From Scylla paramamosain (taxonomy: Eukaryota; Arthropoda; Malacostraca; Decapoda; Portunidae): a stretch of DNA of 64,000 nucleotides. The DNA is taken from NCBI RefSeq assembly GCF_035594125.1, contig NW_026973670.1:2136001-2200000 (forward strand). The letters run 5' to 3'. Positions 31,701 through 42,825 of this stretch are shown in pieces. Under the pieces are notes generated by a model. The model saw nothing but the letters and a program-made list of their open reading frames with translations, was not told the origin of the DNA and searched no databases. Position 1 is the first letter of the stretch; every line of letters begins with the position of its first letter. The position numbers were made by a program, and so were the translations under genes.

Positions 31701-34700
31701 AACTCTCAAAATACACTCATTTCCTAAGATTGTTCTGTTTCTCAATTAAGAGTATTATTCATGAGTTTCAGCATTTTGGTATCTAAAAAACTTCTCCATA
31801 TATACGAGTTTTTGCGTATTTTGCTTTATGGTTCTTGAAAACTATTAAAACATTCATTATACAATTTTCTTGTAATATCCTTTTTTTTCCCAATACTGAC
31901 TGCTTTGTATTCATTTTTTGAATACAATTGTATTCAACTTTTTTGTAATGTTATTCTATTTCTTCATATTGGTTGGTTTGCATCCGTTTTAGCGTTCTAC
32001 GCTAAAACTGAAGAGACACGTTTTCAGTAATATTGTTGAAATTGCTGAAAACACCTAAAGACACGTTTCTTGTAAAGTCGTGTAATTTCCCCATACAGGT
32101 GGCTTTGCATGCACTTCCGGGTTTCGTACATAACTCCGGAAAAAGCTAAAATTATTTTTTTTTCACATAATTTCCCTGAATTTCCTCAGAATTTTGGCAT
32201 CTCGGTACCTATGAAGATGAATAACAAAAAGAAAATCTATTTTTTCTTTATTATTTTTTTTCTCTATAAAGAGTGTTATTTGTGGGTTTTAGATTTTTGG
32301 TACTTAAGGAACTTAAACATACTCATAATACACGTTTTTCGTAATGTCCTTTCGTTTCACAAACATAGCGTTCTTTGCATGTATTTAAGCGATTTTATAG
32401 GTAACATGATCAAAAACACTCAAAATACATGTTTTTGGTAATGTTTTTCTGTTTCTCCATAAAGGTTGTTTAGCATGTGTTTAGCGGTTTGGTATGTAAG
32501 GAGTTAAAAAACACTTAAAGGCAAGTTCTTCGTAAAATTTGGTTTTATTCCAATGTAATGTGATTGCTCTGCTTTTAAGTGTTCTGTTGCATATAACGCT
32601 CAAAAACACTCAAAAGACACTTTTCTGGTAATGTCATTTTTTTCCCACATAAAGCTAGTTTCGCATGTAATTTGGGATTTTCATAACTAGGAATGTGAAA
32701 AACACTCAAAATACACACATTTGGTAAGGTAGTTCTGTTTTTCAATTAAAAGTGTTATTCTTGAGTTTTAGCGTTTTGGTATGTAAGAAACTTCTCTATA
32801 TACACGAATTTTTGCGTTTTTTGCCTTGTGGTTCTTGTGAAACTATAAAACACTCATTATACACGTTTCTCGTAACGTCTTTTGCTTCTCTATATAGAGT
32901 GCTTACCATCCATTTGCGCGTTTTTTGTAGGTGAGAAGCTCAAAAACACTTTTTGGTAATGTTATTCTATTTCTTCATATATGTTGGTTTGCATCCGTTT
33001 TAGCGTTTTTCTACGTAAAACACTGAAAAGACATGTTTTCAGTAATTTTGTTTTGGATTCAAATATTGACTGATTTCCACATTATTTATCGTTTTAGTGC
33101 CTAACATGCTGAAAAACACTGAAAATACAGGTTTCTGGTAAAGTCGTTTAACTTCCTTATATAGGTAGCATGCACTTTAGAGTTTGGTACATAAAAATCC
33201 GAAAAAGAGCTATAATTAACTTTTTTGATAATGTTCTTTTTTCCACATAAATTCCTTGAATTTTGACAGAATTTTGCCATCTTGGTACCTATGAAAATCA
33301 ATATAAAAAAAAGCTATTTTTTTTATTTTTTTATTTATTTATTTTTTCTCTATAAAGAGTGTTATTTGTGGGTTTTAACGTTTTTTGTTTTACTTAAGGA
33401 ACATAAAAACGGTCCTAATACACGTTTCTCGTAATGTTCTTTCATTCCCAAACATAGGGTTCTTTGCATGTATTTAAGCGTTTTTATAGGTAACATGATC
33501 AAAACACTTAAAACACTTGTTTTTAGTAATCTCCATTAAGCATCTCCATTAAGGAGTTTTTTGCATGCGTTTTAGCGTTTTGGTTTCTAAGGAGGTCAAA
33601 AACACTTCAAAGCAAGTTCTTGGTAAAAGTTGGTTTTATTCCCATGTATTGTGATTGCCCTGTCTTTTTTTTTGTGATTTATTGCCTAACACGCTCAAAA
33701 ACACTCAAAAGACACTTCTGGTAATGTCATTTTTTTCCTACATAGTTTCGCGTGCTATTTCGAGTTTTGCTAACTAAGAATGTGAAAAACACTCAAAATA
33801 CACGCATATGGTAAGGTTGTTCTGTTTCTCAATTAATATTGTTATTCATGAGTTTCAGCATTTTGGTATCTAAGAAACTTCTTTATATACACGAGTTTTT
33901 GCGTTTTTTTGCGTTTTGGTTCTTGTGAACCACAAGTTCTTTTGTTCAAAAATAATAAGACACTCATTACACACGTTTCTTGTAATGTCCTTTTGTTTCC
34001 CAATAGGGAGTGCTTTGCATCCATTTTCTCGTTTTTTTGTAGGTAACAAGCTCAAAAACACTCAAAATGTACCTTTTTGGTAATGTTATTTTATTTTTTC
34101 TTATTGGTTGCTTTGCATCCTTTTTAGCGTTTTTCTACGTAAAACACCGAAAAGACACGTTTTCAGTAATTTTGTTTTACATTCCCATATAGAGTGACTT
34201 GCATATTATTTACCGTCGTGGTGCCAAACAAGCTGAAAAAACACTCATAAATCAGTTTTCCTGCAAAGACGTTTGATTTCCCCATATAAGTGGCTTTGCA
34301 TGCACTTTAGGGTTTGGTACATAACAGTACAAAAAAAAAAGCTAAAATTTATTTTTTTTATAATTGACTCATAATTTCCTGAATTTTGCCCAAATTTTGG
34401 CATCTAGGTACCTGTGAAGATGAAAAAAGAAAGAAAAAAATATCGTATTTATTTATTTATTTTTTCTCAATAAAAAGTGTTATTTGTGGCTTTTAGCTTT
34501 TTTGGTAAATAGTGATCTTAAAAACACTCATAATACACGTTTCTCGTAATGTCCTTTCGTTTCCGAAAAATAGGGTTCTTTGCATGTATTTAAGCGTTTT
34601 TATTGGTAACATGATCAAAAACACTCAAAATATATGTTTTTGATCATGCTATTCTCTTTCTCCATAAAGTGTGTTTTGCAGGCGTTTTAGCGTTTTGGTA

Positions 34701-37700
34701 TATAAGGAGCTCAAAACACTTAAAGGCAAGTTCTTGGTAAAAAATAATTTTATTGCCATGTAAAGTGATTCCCATGCTTTTTAGTGCTTTATTGCCTATC
34801 ACGCTCAAAAACACTCAAAAGACACTTTTCTGGTAATGTCATTTTTTTCCCACATAAAGCTGGTTTCTCATGCAATTTGGGATTTTGGTAACTAAGAATG
34901 TGAAAAGCACTCAAAATAAACGCATTTAGTAAAGTTGTTCTGTTTCTCAATTAAGAGTGTTATACATGAGTTTCAGCATTTTGTTATCTAGGAAACTTCT
35001 CCATATACACGAGTTTTTGCGTTTTTTGCCTTGTTCTTTTGAACTATAATACACTCATTATACACTTTTCTCGCAATGTCCCTTTGTTTCCCAAAATAGA
35101 GTCCTTTGTATCAATTTTAGCGTTTTTTTGTAGGTAACAAGCTCAAAAACACTCAAAATATACCTTTTTATTTGTTTTTTCTATTTCTTTATATTGGTTG
35201 GTTTGCATCCATTTTAACGTTTTTCTACGTAAAACACTGGGAAGACACGTTTTCAGTAATTTTGTTTTGGATTCTCATATAAAGTGAGTTCCTTATTATT
35301 TATCATTTTGGTGCCTAACATGCTGAAAAACACTCAAAAGACAGATTTTTGGTAGGATCGTTTAATTTCCTCATATAAGAGGCTTTGCATGCACTTTAGG
35401 GTTTGGTATATAACAGTATGAAAAAAAGCAAAAAAAAAATTTTTTTTATAATTTTCTTTTATCATATAATAGCCCGGAATTTTCCCAGAATTTTGGCATC
35501 TCGGTACCTATGAAGATGAATAACAAAAAAAAATCCTATTTTTTATTTTTTATTTATTTATTTTTTGTAAATAAAGAGTGTTATTTGTGGGTTTTAGCTT
35601 TTCGGTACTGAAGGAACTAAAAAACTCATAATACATATTTCTCGTAATGTCCCTTCGTTTCCCAAACATGAGGTTCTTTGCATGTATTTAAGCGTTTTTA
35701 TAGATAACATGATCAAAAACACTCAAAATACATATTTTTCGTAATGTTATTCTGTTTCTCCATAAATTTTGTTTTGCATGCGTTTTAGCGGTTTGGTATA
35801 TAAGGAGCTCAAAAACATTTAAAGGCAAGTTTTTGGTATAAATTGGTGTTATTCCAATGCAATATGATTACCCTGCTTTTTAGTGCTTTATTGCCTATCA
35901 CGCTCAAAAACACTTAAAAGACACTTTTCTGGTAATGTCATTTTTTTCTCACATAAAGGTTGTTTCGCATGCAATTTGGGGTTTCGGTAACTAAGAATGT
36001 GAAAAGCACTCAAAATACACGCATTTAGTAAGGTTGTTCTGTTTCTCAATTAAGAGAGTTTCAGCATTTTGGTATCTAGGAACCTTCTCGATATACAGGA
36101 GTTTTTATGTTTTTTGCCTTTTGGTTCTTTTGAACTATAAAAAAAAACTTATTATACACTTTTCTTGCAAAGTCCTTTTGTTTTCTAATATAGAGTGCTT
36201 TGCATCAATTTTCGCGTTTTTTGTAGGTAACAAGGTCAAAAACATTCAAAATATACCTTTTTGGTAATGTTTTTCTATTTCTTGATACTGGTTGGTTTGC
36301 ATCCGTTTTAGCGTTTTTCTACGTAAAACACAGAAAAAACTCGTTTTCAGCAATTTTGTTTTCGATTCACATATAGAGTGAGTTCCTTATTATTTATCGT
36401 TTTGGTGGTATTTATCGTTTTTTATGCTGAAAAACACTCAAAAAACAGATCTCTGTTAAGGTCGTTTAATTTCCTCTTTGGATGCACTTGAGGGTGTGGT
36501 ACATAAGTCAGAAAAAAAAACTAAAATTAACGTTTTTGATCATTTTCTTTTATCATATAATAGCCCTGACTTTCCCAGAATTTTGGCATCTCGGTACATA
36601 TGAACATGAAAAATAAAAAAAAAAAAAAATCCTATTTTTTTTATTTTCTTACTTTTTTTTCTAAATAAAAAGTTTTATTTGTGGGTTTTAGCTTTTTGGT
36701 ACTTAAAAACTCCTATAATACACATTTCTCGTAGTGTCCTTTCGTTTCGCAAACATAAGGTTCTTTGCATGTATTTAAGCGTTTTTATAGATAACATGAT
36801 CAAAAACACTCAAAATATATGTTTTTGGTAATTTTATTCTGTTTCTCCATAAAAAGTGTTTTGCATGCTTTTTAGCGTTTTGGTGTGTAATGAGCTCAAA
36901 AAAACTTTTGGTGTGTAATGAGCTCAAAAAAAAGATTTTGGTAAAAGTTGTTATCGTTCCCATGAAATGTGATTGCCCTGATTTTTAGTGCTTTATTGCC
37001 TAACACGCTCAAAAACACTGAAAAGACACTTTTCTGGTAATATTATTTGTTTTCCCACATAAAGCTAGTTTTTCATGGAATTTGGGGTTTTGGTAACTAA
37101 GAATGTGAAAAAAAACTCAAAACACAGACGTTTAGTCTATTTCTTAATTAAAAGTGTTAATCATGAGTTTCAGCATTTTGGTATGTAACAAACTTTTCTA
37201 ATACACACATTTCATAAGGTATTTCTGTTTCAAAATTAAAAGTGTTATTCATGAGTTTCAGCTTTTTGGTATGTAAGAAACTTCTTCATGTACACGAGTT
37301 TTTGAGTATTTTACCTTGTGATTCTTGTCAAACTATAAAACACTCGTAATGTCCTTTTCTTTGCCAATATAAAGTGCTTTCCATCCATTTTTGCATTTTT
37401 TTGTAGGTAACAAGCTCAAAAACACATCAAAATATATTTTTTTGGTAATGTTACTCTATTTCTTCATATTGGTTGGTTTACATCCGTTTTAGCGTTTTTT
37501 TACGTAAATCACTGAAAATACACGTTTTCAGTAATATTGTTGAAATTGGTGAAAAACACTCAAAAGACAGGTTTCTGGTAAAGTCGTGTAAGTTCCCCAT
37601 GTAGGTGGATTTGCATGCACTTCAAGGTTAGTACATAACTCCGGAAAAAAGAAGAAAAAAAAAAAAATTTATAATGATTTTTTTTTTATAAAATTTCCAT

Positions 37701-39257
37701 GAATTTTGCCAGAATTTTGGCATTTCGGTATCTATGAAGATGAATAACAAAAAAAAACTTTTTTTCTCTATATAAAGAATGTTATCTGTGGGTTTTAGCT
37801 TTTTTGGTACTTAAGGAACTTAAAAACACTCATAATACACGATTTTCGTAATGTCCTTTTTTACAAACATAGGGGTTTTTTTACATGCATTTAAGCGTTT
37901 TTATAGGTTATATGATCAAAAACACTCAAAATACATGTTTTTGGTAATGTTATTCTGTTTCTCCATAAAGGGTGTTTGGCATGCGTTTTAGCGATTCTGT
38001 ATGTAATAGTTAAAAAACACTTAAAAGCAAATTCTTCGTAAAAGTTGGTTTTATTCCCATGTAATGTGATTGTTCTGCTTTTTTAGTGCTTTGTTGCATA
38101 TCACGCTCAAAAACACTAAAAAGACACTTTTTTGGTAATGTCATTTTTTTTCCTCACATGAAGGTAGTTTCGCATGTAATTTGGCATTTTCGTAACTAAG
38201 AATGTGAAAAACACTCAAAATACACAATTTGGTAAGATAGTCCTGTGTTATTCATGCATTTCATCATTTTGTTATGTAACAAATTTCTCTATATTCACGA
38301 GTTTTTGCGTTTATTGCCTTGTGGTTCTTTTAAAACTATAAAACACTCATTATACACGTTTCTCGTAATGTCCTTTTGTTTCCTAATATAGAATGCTTTA
38401 CATACATTTTTGCATTTTTTTGTAGGTAACAAGCTCAATAATACTCAAAATATATCTTTTTGGTAATGTTATTCTATTTCTTCATAAAGGTTGGTTTGCA
38501 TCCGCTTTAGAGTTTTTTTACGTAAGACACTGAAAAGACACGTTTTCAGTAATTTTCTTTTGGATTCACATATTGACTGACTTCCATATTATTTATCGTT
38601 TTAGTGCCTAACATGCTGAAAAACACTGAAAAGACAAGTTTCTGGTAAAGTCGTTTAACTTCCCTACATATGTGGCTTTGCATGCACTTTAGGGTTTGGT
38701 ACATAACATTCCCCCCCAAAAAAAAAACTATAAATAACTCTTCTGGTTATGTTCTTTTTTCCACATAAATTTCCTGAAATTTGGCAGAATTTTGGCATCT
38801 CGGTACCTATAAGGATAAATAACAAAAAATAAATAAATAAATAAATAAATAAAACATCCAATTTTTAAAATTTTTTGTTAATTATTTTTTTTCTAAATAA
38901 AGAGTGTTATTTGTGGATTTTAGCTTTTAGGTACTGAAAGAACTTAAAAAACACTCATAATACACGTTTCTCGTAATGTCCTTTCGTTTCCCAAACATAA
39001 AGTTCTTTGCATGTATTTAAGCGTTTTTATAGATATCATGATCAAAAACACTCAAAATACATGTATTTGGTAATATTATTCTGTTTCTCCATAAAATGTA
39101 TTTTGCATGCATTTTAGCGTTTTGGTATGTAAGGAGCTCAAAAAACACTTAATGGCAAGTTCTTGGTAAAATTTGGTTTTATTCCCATGTAATCTGATTG
39201 CCCTTCCTTTTAGTGCTTTATTGCGTAACACGTTCAAAAACACTCAAAAGACATGCA
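28798..39257 (+). repeat. HOR satellite array C, forward (left palindrome arm)
   Basis: About nine to ten HOR units with M11 landmarks near 29,630, 30,700, 31,237, 32,205, 33,280, 34,405, 35,505, 36,590, 37,725 and 38,800. The unit ending near 31,237 is only about 535 bp because M2 joins directly to M7 near 30,885. The parts 28,798-32,545 and about 38,060-39,257 are found inverted in the right arm. The five units between (about 32,545-38,060) have no partner there. An additional near-duplicated TATTTATCGTTTTG occurs near 36,393-36,424. No genes. Confidence 0.9.
38826..38857. repeat. (AAAT)n microsatellite
   Basis: About seven AAAT repeats in the A/T-rich tail of M11. Its mirror image, (TTTA)n, is at about 47,633-47,657 in the right palindrome arm. 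Confidence 0.85.
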
Positions 39258-39735
39258 AGGCCTCGCATATGAGGAAATTAAAGACCTTACCAGAAATCTG
39301 TCTTTTGAGTGTTTTTCAGCATGTTAGGCACCAAAACGATAAATAATAAAGAACTCACTCTATGTGGGAATCCAAAAGAAAATTGCTGAAAACCTGTCTT
39401 CTCAGTGTTTTACGTAGAAAAACGCTAAAACTGATGCTAACCAACCAATATCAAGAAGCAGAAAAACATTACCAAAAATGTATATTTTGAGTTTTTTTGA
39501 GCTTGTTACCTACAAAAAAAAAACGCAAAAATTGATACAAAGCACTCTATATTTGGAAACAAAGGGACATTGCAAGAAAAGTGTATAATGAATGTTTTTG
39601 TAGTTCAAAAAAAAACACAAAGAAAAAATGCAAAAACTCGTGTATAGGGAGAAGTTTTCTAGATACCAAAATGCAGAAACTCGTGAATAACACTCTTAAT
39701 TGAGAAACAGAACAACCTAACTAAATGCGTGTCAA
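39258..39735 (-). repeat. Small inverted block M9-M8-M7-M6, full form
   Basis: A reversed segment opens at GCAAGGCCTCGCATATGAGG and closes at AAATGCGTGTCAAAAACAC. It holds reverse-complemented M9, M8, M7 and M6. It is the intact relative of 14,448-14,755 and has its mirror partner at 46,756-47,240. Confidence 0.82.
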
Positions 39736-41150
39736 AAACACTAAAGGGCAAGTTCTTCGTAAAAGTTGGTTTTATTCCCATGTAATATGATTGCCCTGCT
39801 TTTTAGTGCTTTATTGCCTAACACGCTGAAAAACACTCAAAGACACTTTTCTGGTAATATCATATTTTTCCCACATAAAGCTAGTTTCGCATGGAATTTG
39901 GGGTTTTGGTAACTAAGAATGTAAAAAAAAACACTCAAAATACACGCATTTAGTGAGGTTGTTCTGTTTCTTGATTAAGAGTGTTATTCATGAGTTTCAG
40001 AATTTTGGTATCTTAGAAAGATCTCCATACAGTCGAGTTTTTGCGTTTTTTGCCTTGTGATTCTGGTGAAACTTTAAAACACTCATTATATACGCTTCTC
40101 GTTATGTCCTTTTTTTCCTTATATAGAGTGCTTTGCATCCATTTTCGCGTTTTTCTTATGTAAAAAGCTCAAAAACACACAAAATATACTTTTTTTGGTA
40201 ATGTTATTCTATTTGGTTTGCATCTGTTTTAGCGTTTTTCTACGTAAATCTTTTAAAAGACACGTTTCCACTAATTTCGTTTTGGATTACCATATAGAGT
40301 GACTTTCATATTATTTATCGTTTTGGTGCCTAACATGCTTTTTGGTGCCTTTTGCTTCCCAATATAGAGAGCTTTCCATCCATTTTCGCGTTTTTTGTAG
40401 GTAACAATTTAAAAACACAAAAAAATATACCATTTTGGTAATGTTATTCTATTTCTTCATTTTGGTTGTTTTGCATCCATTTTAGCGTCTTCTACGTAAA
40501 ACACCGAAAAGACACGTTTTCAGTAATTTTGTTTTGGATTCTCATATAGATTGACTTCCTTGTGTTTTATCGTGTTGGTTCCTAACATGCTGAAAAACAC
40601 TCATAAGACAGTTTTCTGGCAAAGACGTTTAATTTCCCCATATAGGTGGCTTTGTATGCACTTTAGGGGTTTGGTAAATAACAGTCCGAAAAAAAAAGCT
40701 AAATTTAACTTTTTTGATAATGTCCTTATTTCATATAATTTCCTAAAATTTTCCCGAATTTTGGCACCTCGTTACCTGTGAAGATGAATAAGAATGAAAA
40801 AAAATATTGTATTTTTTATTCTCAATAAAGAGTGTAATTTGTGGCTTTTAGCTTTTTCGTACTTAATGAATTTAAAAGCACTCATAATACACGTTTCTCG
40901 TAATGTCCTTTCATTTCCACAAAATGGGGTTCTTTGCATATATTTAAGCGTTTTTATTGGTAACATGATCAAAAACACTCAAAATACATGTTTTTGGTAA
41001 TGTTATTCAGTTTCACCTTAAAGTGTATTTTGCATGCATTTTAGTGTTTTGGTATATTACGAGCTCAAATACACTTAAAGGCAAGTTCTTGTTAAAAATT
41101 GGTTTTATTCCAATGTAATGTGATTGCCCTGCTTTTTAGTGCTTTATTGC
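39736..41150 (+). repeat. HOR satellite, forward, inner end of left palindrome arm
   Basis: HOR monomers resume forward. Near 40,336-40,362 a piece of M9 (GCCTAACATGCTTTTTGGTG) runs straight into M6/M7 (TTTGCTTCCCAATATAGAG), a local rearrangement also present reversed near 46,145 and 62,355. The M11 landmark is near 40,770. The arm ends in M4 near 41,150, where monomeric satellite in the opposite orientation begins. Confidence 0.85.
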
Positions 41151-41155
41151 CTTTA

Positions 41156-42465
41156 TTGCATGCAAGGAACCCTATTTAAGGAAACGAAACGATATTAAAA
41201 GAAACGTGTATTATGAGTGTTTTTATTTTTATTTTTTTTATGTACCAAAACGCTAAAACACGTGAATATTACTCTATATGAGAGAAAGAAATAAAAAAAA
41301 CAAACATTAACAAAACCAGTAGCAAAACCACCAGAAACTTGTCATTTAGGTGTTTTGAGCGTATTAGGCAGCAAAACGCTAAAATAGCAAGGAAAACACC
41401 CTATATGGGAAAACAAGATAACATTAACAAAATCGAGTGTTTTTGAGCTTTTTACGTACCAAAACGATAAAAGATGTCCGAAACAATATTAGCAAAAACG
41501 TATGTTCTGAGATTTTTTTTTTAGCTTGTTAGGTAACAAAACGCCAAAATGTATGCAAATTACCCTATATAGGTAAATGAAACGATATTAATATAAAGGT
41601 GTATTATGTCTTTTTCAGCTTCATAGATACCAAAAGTCACGTGAATAATACTATATTTGCAGAAAGAAAACAACATTACCAAAAGCGTACTTTATAAGTT
41701 TTTTTTCCCCATGATAGGTACCAAAACGCCTAAAAGCATAGTGAACACCATACATAAAGAAACAGACCAACATTACGAAAAACTTGTATGCTGAGTGTTT
41801 TTGAGCTTGTTAGATACAAAAACACCAAAGTGCATGCAAGAGAACCTTTATAGGAAAAGCAATCAATATTAACAAAAACTTTTCTTTTGAGTGTTTTTCA
41901 GTTTCTTACGTACTAAAACTCTAAAACGCATGAAAAACACCCTTTATGGAGAAAGAGGACAACATTACTATAAACTCGTGTTTTGAGAGTTTTCCCGATC
42001 ATTAGCTACCAAAACGCCAAAATGCAGACAGCACATTATTTGATGTAAAGAAATTATATTACCGGAAACGTGTCATTTGAGTGTTTTAACCATATTAGAA
42101 ACCAACCCCACAAAAAAAAAAAAAACATGGAGAACTCTATATAGGGAAAAAAAAAATATAAAACATCGAAAACGTGTCTTTTGAATGTTTTGACCCTCTT
42201 ACGTACCGAATTTCTAAAAAGCGTGCAAAACATCCTTTATGGTGAAATAGAACATTACCAAAAATGTGTGTTTTGAGTGTTTTTGAGCTTGTTGGGTACG
42301 AAAACGCCAAAATGCACACAAATTAACCAAACAAATGGGTTTTTTCCTCATGTTAGGTACAACAATCTATACAGAATACCATATATAAAAAACAGAACAA
42401 CATTACCAAAAAACGTATATTATAAGTGTTTTTGAGCTTCTTAGGTAATAAAATACTGAAACACG
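41156..42465 (-). repeat. Monomeric satellite in palindrome spacer, inverted copy of 3.8-5.2 kb
   Basis: Monomeric-type repeats in reverse orientation. They follow the reverse complement of about 3,800-5,195 monomer by monomer. For example the antisense frame at 42,137-42,319 decodes like the plus-strand frame at 4,065-4,298. This is a monomeric island inserted inside HOR territory. Confidence 0.85.
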
Positions 42466-42825
42466 TGATTAGCACATGCATTTAGGCGTTTTGGTTTCTA
42501 AAAAGCTGGAAAACGCTTAAATCATAGGTTTTTGGTAATGTCTCCCGATAAAGGCTATTGTGCAAGCGTTTTAGCATTTTGGAATGTAAGAAGCTCAAAA
42601 ACACTCAAAAGACACCATTTTGATAATGTTGTTTTGATTTTTATATAGAGTGTCTTCCATGCTCTTTAGAGTTTTGGTGGCTAACGCTGAAAAGCCCCGA
42701 AATAACATTTTTTTTCTGGGAATGTCGTCTCTTTACCTTATAAAGGGTGAAATGGATGAATTTTTGCTTATTGGTACGAAATAAGCTGAAAAAACATTCA
42801 AAATACACGTTTTTGGCAAATGTGT
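42466..42825 (+). repeat. Monomeric satellite, forward, flipped partner of 3.5-3.8 kb
   Basis: Orientation flips back to forward at ACGTGATTAGCACATGC. The segment corresponds to the reverse complement of about 3,490-3,795, including the marker GGTGAAATGGATGAATTTTT. It ends near 42,825, where reversed HOR sequence starts within M6. Confidence 0.82.

Larger units (their letters stand above)
13700..41150 (+). other. Left arm of giant imperfect palindrome
   Basis: This segment, which includes HOR arrays, the LINE fragment and a monomeric block, is repeated in reverse orientation at 45,335-64,000. Matching landmarks (left/right): 14,015/63,714; 17,760/61,170; 22,620/58,510; 25,700/55,412; 28,797/52,305; 31,400/49,700; 32,200/48,870; 38,830/47,650; 39,258/47,240; 40,345/46,145. 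The midpoint shifts in steps because the right arm lacks whole blocks of units. Confidence 0.85.
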
